Positions 52,787 to 61,158 of a stretch of DNA of 64,000 nt are shown in pieces. The translations under genes were made by a program, and so were the position numbers. The stretch's first letter is position 1. Every line of letters starts with the position of its first letter. Source of the DNA: JBMNGH01 sp050949725 (GTDB taxonomy: Bacteria; Bacillota; Thermosediminibacteria; Thermosediminibacterales; Tepidanaerobacteraceae); contig JBMNGH010000005.1 of the NCBI GenBank assembly GCA_050949725.1, forward strand, positions 62,001 through 126,000, in the 5' to 3' direction. The notes under the pieces were generated by a model, which ran no database searches, was not told the origin of the DNA, and was given only the letters and a program-made list of their open reading frames with translations.

Positions 52787-52936
52787 TTATTTTGTCTCCT
52801 TGTGTAACGTATGCTTCTTACAGTGCTTGCAGTACTTATTCATTTCGAGCCGGTCAGGGTCATTTTTCTTATTTTTTTGGGTATAATAATTTCTCTGCTT
52901 ACATTCTGTGCATGCCAACACAATATTGACCCTCAT
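52787..52936 (-). CDS. rpmG: 50S ribosomal protein L33
   Basis: A 49-residue zinc-binding L33 (C-type: CTECKQRNY and KYCKHCKKHTLHKETK). ATG at 52936 has GGAGGTG upstream. It lies directly ahead of secE, as in Bacillus rpmGB-secE-nusG. Confidence 0.96.
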   Translation of the reverse strand: MRVNIVLACTECKQRNYYTQKNKKNDPDRLEMNKYCKHCKKHTLHKETK

Positions 52937-53049
52937 GTGCACACCTCCAGTATTACTTAACTCATATAAGTGCAAAAATCTATCAATTTTAAGTCACTTA
53001 AATTAATTTATCATAATTCGTTTTTAATGTCAATAAAAAGCATAAAATG

Positions 53050-53071
53050 AGGGGAATCTTCTGATTCCCCT
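53050..53071 (-). terminator. Terminator after tuf
   Basis: AGGGGAATC and GATTCCCCT form a 9-bp stem with a 4-base loop just after the tuf stop, followed on the minus strand by CATTTTATG, a moderate U-run. Confidence 0.7.
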
Positions 53072-53082
53072 TGTTTGCTATG

Positions 53083-54288
53083 CTAATCTTCAACTACCTC
53101 AGCAACCACACCGGCTCCCACTGTCCTGCCGCCTTCCCTTATGGCAAACCTCAGGCCCTGCTCTATGGCAATCGGCGAGATCAGCTTTATGTCCATTACT
53201 ATGTTGTCTCCAGGCATTACCATCTCTGTCCCTTCCGGTAGTGTGATCACGCCTGTGACGTCTGTTGTCCTAAAGTAAAACTGCGGCCTGTATCCGTTGA
53301 AAAATGGGGTGTGTCTGCCTCCCTCTTCTTTCTTTAATACGTATACCTGACCTTTGAAGTGTGTGTGGGGGTTTATTGAGTTGGGCTTCGCTAATACCAT
53401 GCCCCTCTCTACTTCGTCTCTGTCTACTCCGCGCAGCAGTGCTCCTATGTTGTCTCCCGCTACGGCCTGGTCAAGCAGTTTCCTGAACATCTCTACGCCT
53501 GTTACTACTGTCTTCCTCTTCTCGTCTCTTATCCCGATTATCTCTACTTCGTCCCCTACTTTTAGAGTGCCTCTTTCTACTCTGCCGGTGACTACTGTGC
53601 CCCGACCTGTTATTGTGAATACGTCCTCTACTGGCATCAGGAACGGCTTCTCGGTCTCACGCTGTGGCGTGGGAATGTAGCTGTCTACTGCTTCCATGAG
53701 TTCCCATATCTTTCCGCACCACTGGCAGTCTTTTTTGCCGCATCCGCACTCTAAGGCTTTTAGTGCTGAACCGGCTACTATCGGAATGTCGTCTCCCGGA
53801 AATTCATACGATGATAGAAGCTCTCTTACTTCCATCTCTACTAGTTCCAAGAGCTCCGGGTCGTCTACCATGTCTGTCTTGTTTAAAAATACTATGATGT
53901 AGGGCACGCCTACCTGTCTTGCCAAAAGTATGTGCTCTCTTGTCTGAGGCATTGGGCCATCGGCTGCTGATACTACTAGTATCGAACCGTCCATCTGGGC
54001 TGCACCTGTTATCATGTTCTTGACGTAGTCAGCATGCCCAGGACAGTCTACGTGGGCATAGTGCCTGTTCTCTGTCTCGTATTCTACGTGTGCTGTGGCT
54101 ATCGTTATCCCACGCTCCCTCTCTTCCGGTGCCTTGTCTATGTGGTCGTATGATACAAAGTCTGATAGCCCCGCATCTGATAGTGTCTTCGTTATCGCTG
54201 CCGTCAGTGTAGTCTTGCCATGGTCTACATGACCTATTGTCCCTATGTTTACGTGGGGTTTTGTCCTCTCATATTTTTGCTTTGCCAT
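53083..54288 (-). CDS. tuf: Elongation factor Tu
   Basis: EF-Tu delivers aminoacyl-tRNA to the ribosome. The 401-residue protein has GHVDHGKTTLTAA, DCPGHADYVKNM, NKTDMVDD and the C-terminal barrel domains. The G domain has a Cys-rich insert CGCGKKDCQWCG near residue 185, seen in some thermophilic clostridia as I recall. It follows a Tyr-Gly-fMet-Thr tRNA run, reminiscent of the E. coli tufB operon. Confidence 0.98.
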   Translation of the reverse strand: MAKQKYERTKPHVNIGTIGHVDHGKTTLTAAITKTLSDAGLSDFVSYDHIDKAPEERERGITIATAHVEYETENRHYAHVDCPGHADYVKNMITGAAQMDGSILVVSAADGPMPQTREHILLARQVGVPYIIVFLNKTDMVDDPELLELVEMEVRELLSSYEFPGDDIPIVAGSALKALECGCGKKDCQWCGKIWELMEAVDSYIPTPQRETEKPFLMPVEDVFTITGRGTVVTGRVERGTLKVGDEVEIIGIRDEKRKTVVTGVEMFRKLLDQAVAGDNIGALLRGVDRDEVERGMVLAKPNSINPHTHFKGQVYVLKKEEGGRHTPFFNGYRPQFYFRTTDVTGVITLPEGTEMVMPGDNIVMDIKLISPIAIEQGLRFAIREGGRTVGAGVVAEVVED

Positions 54289-54356
54289 ATTGTTGATCCT
54301 CCTTGATTATGTAAAAATATGTGCAGCTTGTATAGAGCATGTCCCGTTATAAGTAT

Positions 54357-54384
54357 ATTATAACAAAATCTTTTGATTTTACAA
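54357..54384 (-). promoter_or_regulatory. tuf promoter P1
   Basis: Minus-strand TTGTAA (54384-54379) and a perfect TATAAT (54362-54357) are 16 bases apart; the spacer holds the palindrome AATCAAAAGATT-like text. A near copy lies 62 bases upstream. Confidence 0.65.
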
Positions 54385-54418
54385 CTTATGGTCGATTTTG
54401 TTGCGAAAGCCTCCGGCT

Positions 54419-54446
54419 ATTCTAAACAAATCTTTTGATTTTACAA
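54419..54446 (-). promoter_or_regulatory. tuf promoter P2 (duplicate)
   Basis: Minus-strand TTGTAA (54446-54441) and TAGAAT (54424-54419) with the same 16-base spacing and nearly the same spacer as P1. The pair is a direct repeat of about 27 bases, suggesting duplication of the promoter between tRNA-Thr and tuf. Confidence 0.55.
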
Positions 54447-54463
54447 CTAAATATACATAAAAA

Positions 54464-54539
54464 TGGAGCCCATGACCGGGATTGAACCGGTGACCTCCGC
54501 CTTACCAAGGCGACGCTCTGCCTACTGAGCTACATGGGC
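54464..54539 (-). tRNA. tRNA-Thr (GGU)
   Basis: A 76-base cloverleaf with encoded CCA. The loop TTGGTAA gives anticodon GGU; acceptor GCCCATG pairs with CATGGGC. It directly precedes tuf, as thrT precedes tufB in E. coli. Confidence 0.95.
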
Positions 54540-54540
54540 A

Positions 54541-54617
<77 letters not shown>

Positions 54618-54716
54618 ATGTTAAAATGTAATACATGATTTAATATTACATAAACATTATAGTTTATTATATGCTTTATGTGATTATAGTGCTAGAGACA
54701 GATATTTATTGCCATT

Positions 54717-54793
54717 TGGAGCGGGAAACGGGATTCGAACCCGCGACATTCAGCTTGGAAGGCTGACGCTCTAGCCGGCTGAGCTATTCCCGC
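54717..54793 (-). tRNA. tRNA-Gly (UCC)
   Basis: A 77-base cloverleaf with encoded CCA; loop CTTCCAA gives anticodon UCC, acceptor GCGGGAA pairs with TTCCCGC. Confidence 0.95.
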
Positions 54794-54889
54794 ATATTGA
54801 GAATTTATTTAACTAATGTCGAAGTCGAAAAAAAAATTCTTACTTTTATGCTTGGAAGAAATCGTTTCTTTCTAACTTATGAACTTTTA

Positions 54890-54975
54890 TGGTGGAGAGA
54901 GGTGGATTCGAACCACCGAAGGCATCGCCAGCAGATTTACAGTCTGCCCCCTTTGGCCAGCTCGGGAATCTCTCC
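54890..54975 (-). tRNA. tRNA-Tyr (GUA)
   Basis: An 86-base class II tRNA with a long variable arm; loop CTGTAAA gives anticodon GUA and the acceptor GGAGAGA pairs with TCTCTCC. CCA is encoded. Confidence 0.95.
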
Positions 54976-55027
54976 AATTCCTTATTTATTATAAAAGGAA
55001 ATAGTAATTAGGTCAATACTATTATTA

Positions 55028-55690
55028 CTAATATAATTCTCTTATTTCTAGGTATTTTTCTAATTTACGCTTAACCCTTTGGAGGGCATTGTCTATAGAT
55101 TTTACGTGTCTTTTTAAGTCCTTGGCTATTTCTTGATACGATTTTCCGCCAAGATATGACATCAATACCTGCCATTCTAATTTGCTTAGGATTTCCCCCA
55201 TTTTACCCTCTATATCCTCAAATTCTTCTCTGCTTATTATAAGTTCTTCAGGATCAGATATCTTAGCTCCTGTAAGAATATCGAGTAACGTCCTGTCAGA
55301 ATCTTCATCGTATATCGGTTTGTTTAAAGAGATATATGAGTTAAGAGGAATGTGTTTTTGACGTGTAGCCGTCTTAATCGCTGTAATTATCTGTCTCGTT
55401 ATGCACAGTTCTGCGAAGGCTCTGAAAGAGGAAAGCTTGTCGGGATTGAAGTCGCGGATCGCCTTGTAAAGCCCTATCATACCTTCTTGTATTATGTCTT
55501 CTCTGTCAGCACCAATTAAAAAATAAGACCTGGCTTTAGATTTTACAAAGTTCTTGTATTTATTAATCAAAAAATCCAGGGCCTCAGGATCTCCGTTTAC
55601 AGCCTCACAAACTACTTCTTCGTCCATCATATCGTCATAGCATGTATATTCTTCTTTTGGAAGACCGACATTCAATACAACCGCCCCCAT
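55028..55690 (-). CDS. sigH: RNA polymerase sigma-H factor
   Basis: SigH (Spo0H) drives early sporulation and transition-state genes. The 220-residue protein has region 2 (DREDIIQEGMIGLYKAIRDFNPDKLSSFRAFAELCITRQIITAIKTATRQKH) and region 4 (LSKLEWQVLMSYLGGKSYQEIAKDLKRHVKSIDNALQRVKRKLEK). It lies in the rlmB-yacP-sigH-rpmG-secE order of Bacillus, here interrupted by tRNAs and tuf. Confidence 0.96.
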   Translation of the reverse strand: MGAVVLNVGLPKEEYTCYDDMMDEEVVCEAVNGDPEALDFLINKYKNFVKSKARSYFLIGADREDIIQEGMIGLYKAIRDFNPDKLSSFRAFAELCITRQIITAIKTATRQKHIPLNSYISLNKPIYDEDSDRTLLDILTGAKISDPEELIISREEFEDIEGKMGEILSKLEWQVLMSYLGGKSYQEIAKDLKRHVKSIDNALQRVKRKLEKYLEIRELY

Positions 55691-55776
55691 TTAGTTTTAA
55701 AGCCCAAGAACTCCTATAATTATATCTCATGAACTTTATAGTAGTCAAGCTCCTGATACTCTCTATTTCAAACATT

Positions 55777-56298
55777 TCATCTGCTATTTGTATATTTTTC
55801 CAATATTTTCCTTATGTCTGGATCTATAATTTCCCCAAGTTTGTCGTTTTGTTTTATCATCATCTTTTCATCAGCCCTTCGCTTCAGAATCATCTGTTTG
55901 ACCTCATTAAACAATTCCCGTGCCGAAATCCTAAATGCTCCTCTACCCATTATGATTTGCTGCTCCACCCAATCCGAAGTGGCTACACTTACTTTATATT
56001 CCCGGCCGATAACATCGACTACCTTCTCTATATAATTATCAGCCGTCTCACCTTCTTTGGTAAAGACCACTTCTATTCCGTTAATCTCTTCACAAGAACC
56101 ATGATTACCTTTGACTTGATGTGCATCAAAAACTACTAGAACAGCTATACCTGTCTGGGCAGAGTAATCAGCCATAATATGAATCAGCTTATCTCTAGCC
56201 GTCTCCAAGCTGACGGCCATTGCCTCATTCAGTTCCTGCCACGAATTTATTATATTGTATCCATCAATAATTAAAAGCTCTTTGTCGAACTTTGTCAT
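55777..56298 (-). CDS. yacP: NYN-domain ribosome-associated endonuclease (YacP/Rae1)
   Basis: A 173-residue PIN-like NYN nuclease; Rae1 in Bacillus cleaves mRNA on the ribosome. The metal-site Asp cluster is visible as LLIDGYNIINSW near residue 10, VVFDAHQVKG and ATSDWVEQ. Its ATG follows the rlmB stop with no gap. Family assignment is firm; the cleavage activity is inferred. Confidence 0.92.
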   Translation of the reverse strand: MTKFDKELLIIDGYNIINSWQELNEAMAVSLETARDKLIHIMADYSAQTGIAVLVVFDAHQVKGNHGSCEEINGIEVVFTKEGETADNYIEKVVDVIGREYKVSVATSDWVEQQIIMGRGAFRISARELFNEVKQMILKRRADEKMMIKQNDKLGEIIDPDIRKILEKYTNSR

Positions 56299-57060
56299 CT
56301 ATTTAATCATCCTCTGTCTAAGTATCTCATATGACAAGATAGAGGTAGCAACAGCTGCATTTAAGGAATTTATACTTCCTTTCATTGGTATACTCACCAC
56401 CATATCACACTTTTCTTTGACCAATTTCCCAAGTCCTTTATCTTCGCTACCTATAACGAGTGCAATAGGCCCTGTAAGATCGACTTTAAAACACGAATCA
56501 CCTTTCATATCGGCACCAATAACCCAAAGACCTTTTTGTTTTAGCTCCTCCAGTGTAGTGGATATATTAGTTACCCTGGCCACTTTAACATAAGCAGCTG
56601 CTCCGGAAGACACTTTCATTACCGTTTCATTGACCGCACATGAACGATGCTTGGAGATAATTACACCATGAACCCCCATACATTCAGCAGTTCTCAAAAT
56701 TCCGCCTAAATTTTGAGGATCGGATATTTGATTCAAGACGATGATAAAGGGATCTTCACCCAGTTTTTCTGCAGAAGATAGGATGTCATCAATTTCAACA
56801 TAAGCTTTCAGGGCTGCTAATGCAATAACACCCTGGTGAGCCGGAGTTTTCGCCATAAAATGAAAAGTATCTGCATCAAGTTCTTTTACAGGTATACCTT
56901 CAGATTTAGCAGCTTTAATTATTTTTAAAAGTGCACTTTTATTTCTGCCTTTTTTAATGTAAATTATATTTACCATTTTCCCTGCTCGGACAGCTTCAAA
57001 AACAGCGTTTATTCCTTCAATTTGCATGTTTGTGTGTTTTTGTTTTCGCTTAATTGCCAT
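56299..57060 (-). CDS. rlmB: 23S rRNA (guanosine-2'-O-)-methyltransferase RlmB
   Basis: RlmB-type SPOUT enzyme that methylates the 2'-O of a 23S rRNA guanosine. It has an N-terminal substrate domain (QIEGINAVFEAVRAGKMVNIIYI) and the SPOUT knot (ILNQISDPQNLGGILRTAE, PIALVIGSEDKGL, SIPMKGSINSLNAAVATSILSYE). Start ATG at 57060 with CCGGGAGTG just upstream, or GTG/ATG five codons earlier. Confidence 0.94.
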   Translation of the reverse strand: MAIKRKQKHTNMQIEGINAVFEAVRAGKMVNIIYIKKGRNKSALLKIIKAAKSEGIPVKELDADTFHFMAKTPAHQGVIALAALKAYVEIDDILSSAEKLGEDPFIIVLNQISDPQNLGGILRTAECMGVHGVIISKHRSCAVNETVMKVSSGAAAYVKVARVTNISTTLEELKQKGLWVIGADMKGDSCFKVDLTGPIALVIGSEDKGLGKLVKEKCDMVVSIPMKGSINSLNAAVATSILSYEILRQRMIK

Positions 57061-57144
57061 CACTCCCGGAAACATATATAATATTGAGCAGAGGTTTGTA
57101 CAAATAATATTTTAATTGTAAACAAATGTCAAGGAGGTTGAAGT

Positions 57145-58302
57145 ATGAAAGTCACGATTATCGCTCATACCCCTGAACCCGAAAAAGTTGTGGCAGCCTC
57201 AGCCCGCCTTTGCTATTCAAAGACGAGCGCTTCAAACATTATGAATAATCTTACAAATGACAAGGCTAATGCTTTTTTGAAAAAGTTGACCCAAATGGGC
57301 CATATGTCTCCTACCGAACACATAAGCTTTACATTCGCTATAGACGGCGTAAGCCGGACACTTTTAGCTCAATTGACTAGACATCGAATAGCATCCTATT
57401 CGGTTCAAAGCCTGAGATATAACAATCCTTTCAAATCAGAAATATTATCAGGCAATAAAGACATTCAGGAAAAAAACCTTACTAAAGAAAATACATATTA
57501 CATGGAAGGGCTAGTATATGCTAATAACTTGTGCAAAGATGAGCTATTCACTTGTGATACTCCGACAGAAAAATGCTCCATTACAGGAAAATCTCCTGAA
57601 CAAATCAATAAAAATTACCTTACTTCATATTTACGCGGCATATACGATGCCTGCGGATGTTGTCATAAAAACAAAGAGCTCGTAGTTTCATTTCCTAAAA
57701 AAATAGAATCTGTAATTAAGCTGTTCTATAGTAATACTACGTTTGTAGAGGAGAAAATATTAATAAAAAAAGAAGAGGCTGAAGATTTCCTATTATTTAT
57801 TTACGATAAGCTTGATTACATAAATTCATATTACAATCAAGAAAAGCTTCTTGAAATCTGCAAACAATCTACCAAGTTTTATAAAGTATTTTTGGGAAAT
57901 GTGAAGGATTATATCGAAACAGTCTATTATTCAATGATGCCTGAAAGCATTGCTCAATATCCCGAAGCTATCTTGCCCTACATCAAAGGGCTTGAGTCTT
58001 GTAAAAACACTTACGTTAAATTAGTTAAACTAGGTATAGATCAAGAAGACGCTAGATATATACTGCCGATGTCGACACAGACCCGTGTGGTTATGACAAT
58101 GAATGCAAGAAGCCTCCAAAACTTTTTTGCCCTCCGCTGTTGCAAACGCGCTCAAACTGAAATAAGAGAGCTGGCAAATCTAATGCTCGAAGAGGTAAAA
58201 AAAATAGCCCCTGCTATCTTTGAGCATGCAGGGCCTCCATGTGAATCTAACGGTATTTGCCCAGAAGGGGAGCTAAGTTGCGGTAAATACCCGACTTCAT
58301 AA
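57145..58302 (+). CDS. thyX: FAD-dependent thymidylate synthase ThyX with a large internal insertion
   Basis: ThyX methylates dUMP to dTMP using FAD and methylene-THF. The catalytic RHRx7S motif lies at residues 79-89 (RHRIASYSVQS) and the C-terminal half (DARYILPMSTQTRVVMTMNARSLQNFFALRCC) is normal. Family members have about 230-260 residues; this has 385. The excess lies between residues 93 and 257, just after SLRYN, and contains YLRGIYDACG (162-171), resembling a degenerate LAGLIDADG motif, plus several cysteines. AAGGAGGTTGAAGT precedes the ATG. It is on the plus strand against its neighbours, overlapping mrnC by six bases. Confidence 0.92.
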   Translation: MKVTIIAHTPEPEKVVAASARLCYSKTSASNIMNNLTNDKANAFLKKLTQMGHMSPTEHISFTFAIDGVSRTLLAQLTRHRIASYSVQSLRYNNPFKSEILSGNKDIQEKNLTKENTYYMEGLVYANNLCKDELFTCDTPTEKCSITGKSPEQINKNYLTSYLRGIYDACGCCHKNKELVVSFPKKIESVIKLFYSNTTFVEEKILIKKEEAEDFLLFIYDKLDYINSYYNQEKLLEICKQSTKFYKVFLGNVKDYIETVYYSMMPESIAQYPEAILPYIKGLESCKNTYVKLVKLGIDQEDARYILPMSTQTRVVMTMNARSLQNFFALRCCKRAQTEIRELANLMLEEVKKIAPAIFEHAGPPCESNGICPEGELSCGKYPTS

Positions 58303-58710
58303 AAGCTCCCCCGATCTTATTAGTTCATATGAAGCAAGCAATATTTTATTAAGCCGGTCATTTTGGCCAGTAAGATAAAGGTACCCCAGTAATGCCTCGT
58401 AACCTGTGCTGTAATGATAATCCGTTATATCAGCAGTTTTGGGCACAGTGTTTACCTTTGCATTTCTCGCGGTTTTAAATACCGTTTTCTCTTTTTCGGT
58501 TAAATATCCCTCAATTTTCCTTATTATTTTTGCTTGTGACGAGGCCTTCACAAATTTAACACAATCATTGTGAAGGTCTTTGACTTTTTTTCCATTCCCT
58601 ACAAGCTTTGTCCTCACAAATAAGTTGAATACAGCATCTCCTACAAAAGCGAGGGCAAGTGATGAAAGCGAATTTATATTATCTAAATTACAATCCAAAA
58701 GCCAAACCAC
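58297..58710 (-). CDS. mrnC: Mini-ribonuclease 3
   Basis: MrnC matures 23S rRNA ends. The 137-residue protein is the RNase III catalytic domain alone: LALAFVGDAVFNLFVR, SSQAKI and TGYEALLGYLYLTGQNDRL contain the metal-binding acidic residues. It starts two bases after the cysS stop, the usual cysS-mrnC pair. Confidence 0.94.
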   Translation of the reverse strand: MVWLLDCNLDNINSLSSLALAFVGDAVFNLFVRTKLVGNGKKVKDLHNDCVKFVKASSQAKIIRKIEGYLTEKEKTVFKTARNAKVNTVPKTADITDYHYSTGYEALLGYLYLTGQNDRLNKILLASYELIRSGELL

Positions 58711-58712
58711 CC

Positions 58713-60122
58713 CTATTCAATTCTTTTCCACCTTACACCAGTTGGTGTATCTTCAAGAATAATACCCTGAGCTTTTAACTCATCTCTGATCTTATCAGCC
58801 AGAGCAAAATTTTTAACCTTTCTGGCCGCCTCCCTTTCCTCAATTTTTTCTTCGATGTCTTCTTCAAGTAATTTTTTCGGCTTAAATTTTTCAAAAAACC
58901 CTAGAACTGCTCCAAGGTCTATGAGAGTGTTTTTTGTCAAAGTAATAGCTTGTTTAGGCAAGTTTTTGTCAATATTCAAATTGAACTGTCGCACTATATT
59001 AAAAAGGGCAGCTATAGCATCAGCGGTATTAAAGTCATCATCCATAGCCTCGATAAATTTTTGACGATTGGCTTTAAGCGTTGATAAATAAACTTCACAA
59101 TCGTTGGTTTTAATGAAGTTATCAGATGAGATATCTTCAAGATATTCCATATTGTACAGCGCATTGTAAAATCGCTCAAGAGAACTTTTGGCCTGTTCCA
59201 TAAGTTCTTCACTAAAATTGATAGGACTCCTGTAGTGCGAGGACAACATTAAAAATCTGACTACCTCAGGATTGTATTTTTTTAAAACATCCCTTACAGT
59301 AAAAAAATTGCCGAGGGATTTTGACATCTTTTGGTTACTTATATTTAAATATCCAACATGCATGAAAAACCTTGCGAAAGCTTTACCTGAGGCCGCCTCA
59401 CTTTGTGCAATTTCATTTTCATGATGTGGAAATATGAGGTCAGGGCCGCCTCCGTGAATATCTATTGTTTCACCTAAATATTTCATAGCCATGACAGAAC
59501 ATTCGATATGCCATCCGGGTCTACCTTCTCCCCACGGGCTATCCCATGACGGTTCGTTCGGCTTTTTAGCCTTCCACAAGGCAAAATCAAGGGAATCTTT
59601 TTTGTTTTCTCCAGGTTCAACGCGTGCACCCGATTCTAATTCATCCAGATTTTGATGTGATAGTTTGCCATATTGTTTAAACTTTCGGGTTTCAAAGTAT
59701 ACGTTCCCATCAACATCATAAGCATACCCATTATCGACTAGTTTTCTTATGATGTCAATAATATCTTTAATATTTTCTGTTGCTCTAGGATGCACATCAG
59801 CCTTTTTTATGCCCAGAGATTCTGCATCTTGAAAATACTCTTTGATGAAACGGTCTCCAAGTTCCTTTACAGTAATTCCTTCTGCACTAGCCCTTTTAAT
59901 CATTTTATCATCAATATCGGTAAAATTCTGTACAAATTTCACTTTATATCCCTTGAACTTTAAATAATTCCTTACCATGTCAAATGTTATAAACACACGC
60001 GCATTCCCAATATGAAAATAATCGTATACAGTAGGACCACACGTATAAATAGTAACCTGATTATCGTTCAGAGGAGCAAACTCCTCCTTGTTCCTGCTCA
60101 AGGTATTATAAATCCGCATCAT
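58713..60122 (-). CDS. cysS: Cysteinyl-tRNA synthetase
   Basis: This class I synthetase has the HIGH-type motif YDYFHIGNAR, the zinc ligands in CGPTVYD and WHIECSVM/HHENE, and KMSKSLGNF, in 469 residues. It forms an operon with cysE behind a Cys-responsive T-box, so both respond to uncharged tRNA-Cys. The C-terminal anticodon domain ends in ILEDTPTGVRWKRIE. Confidence 0.97.
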   Translation of the reverse strand: MMRIYNTLSRNKEEFAPLNDNQVTIYTCGPTVYDYFHIGNARVFITFDMVRNYLKFKGYKVKFVQNFTDIDDKMIKRASAEGITVKELGDRFIKEYFQDAESLGIKKADVHPRATENIKDIIDIIRKLVDNGYAYDVDGNVYFETRKFKQYGKLSHQNLDELESGARVEPGENKKDSLDFALWKAKKPNEPSWDSPWGEGRPGWHIECSVMAMKYLGETIDIHGGGPDLIFPHHENEIAQSEAASGKAFARFFMHVGYLNISNQKMSKSLGNFFTVRDVLKKYNPEVVRFLMLSSHYRSPINFSEELMEQAKSSLERFYNALYNMEYLEDISSDNFIKTNDCEVYLSTLKANRQKFIEAMDDDFNTADAIAALFNIVRQFNLNIDKNLPKQAITLTKNTLIDLGAVLGFFEKFKPKKLLEEDIEEKIEEREAARKVKNFALADKIRDELKAQGIILEDTPTGVRWKRIE

Positions 60123-60149
60123 TTAACTCCTCTCAGCTTGCAAAATATT

Positions 60150-60827
60150 TTAACCTGTTTTTTTGATCTGCAATTCATTCTCAAGATGAGATATTCTGGA
60201 TTCAAGTTTCTCAATCTTTCTTTGAAGGTTTTTCATCATATCCGCAACTGGATCTGGCAACAAATGATGATTTAAATCCACCTTGGTAAAGTCGGCCTCC
60301 AGAAAATTAATTTTGTTCCTCACAACAGCCTTTCCTGGCACACCTACAACCGTAGAATTATCCGGAACATCTCTAAGAACAACGGCCCCTGCCCCAATTT
60401 TTGAATTTGTGCCGATTTTTACAGGCCCGAGGACTTTTGCTCCAGATCCCACGACAATATTGTCACCTAGCGTAGGATGCCTTTTTCCCTTTTCTTTCCC
60501 TGTTCCGCCAAGTGTAACACCTTGATAAAGAGTTACATTATCACCTATTTCAGCTGTCTCCCCTATTACGATACCCATTCCGTGGTCAATAAAAAACCCC
60601 TTGCCTATCTTTGCCGCCGGATGAATTTCAATCCCGGTTAAAAATCTATTTATTTGAGAAACTAGCCTTGCCAAAAGGAGTAGTTTATGATTATACAGCC
60701 AGTGTGCTAACCTGTGCATCAAAATTGAATGAAATCCCGGGTAACAAAGCACAACCTCCAAAATTCCCTTCGCCGCTGGGTCCCTTTCAAACACAACTTT
60801 GATGTCATCTTTTATTAAATCAAACAT
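60150..60827 (-). CDS. cysE: Serine O-acetyltransferase
   Basis: CysE makes O-acetylserine, the cysteine precursor. Residues 1-80 form the helical N-terminal domain and 80-175 the left-handed beta helix with hexapeptide repeats (IDHGMGIVIGETAEIG, LGDNIVVGSGAKVLG). A coiled C-tail of about 40 residues is longer than in E. coli. ATG at 60827 has GGAGGGG upstream. It is the first gene after the T-box. Confidence 0.95.
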   Translation of the reverse strand: MFDLIKDDIKVVFERDPAAKGILEVVLCYPGFHSILMHRLAHWLYNHKLLLLARLVSQINRFLTGIEIHPAAKIGKGFFIDHGMGIVIGETAEIGDNVTLYQGVTLGGTGKEKGKRHPTLGDNIVVGSGAKVLGPVKIGTNSKIGAGAVVLRDVPDNSTVVGVPGKAVVRNKINFLEADFTKVDLNHHLLPDPVADMMKNLQRKIEKLESRISHLENELQIKKTG

Positions 60828-60865
60828 TTTCCCCCTCCTCATTCATTATATTTAATCAATTGCGT

Positions 60866-61100
60866 TAAAAAATTTAAGAGCCCTTCACCTCTTCAGAGGC
60901 GAAAGGCTCGCGGTTCCACTCTGTTTTAAAACTCAAGCATTTAACGGCCTAACTAACCGCAGAACCCCTAAAAAATATTCAGGGTTTGAGCTCAGGGGTG
61001 CAATTTCGGTCATCTTCCTTCCTTAAAACCGCTTTCAGCCGGTGACGGTTTCTCTCTTTAAGGGGTGTCGAGCCTACGAGCCCCATCAACGCTTCGATGA
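60866..61100 (-). ncRNA. Cysteine T-box leader of cysES
   Basis: The minus strand carries the T-box core GAGTGGAACCGCG next to a terminator (GAGCC...GGCTC, 60878-60909) and a U-run. In the distal stem I a TGC codon follows GAAAT (ATTGCACC), the Cys specifier. Uncharged tRNA-Cys should pair with this codon and the T-box to allow read-through into cysE and cysS. Confidence 0.93.
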
Positions 61101-61112
61101 TGATTTTAATTT

Positions 61113-61141
61113 ATATTATAAGAAATACACGCTAAAGTCAA
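61113..61141 (-). promoter_or_regulatory. Promoter of the cysES T-box transcript
   Basis: Minus-strand TTGACT (61141-61136) with TAATAT (61118-61113) at 17-bp spacing, overlapping TATAAT at 15-bp spacing. The start would fall about 10 bases ahead of the T-box stem I. Confidence 0.55.
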
Positions 61142-61158
61142 GACCCATTAATTCTTTT

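Noticed and set aside
57423..57915. Intein in thyX
   Set aside because: No plausible N-terminal Cys/Ser with a matching C-terminal His-Asn before Cys/Ser/Thr; the domain looks like a retained insertion.
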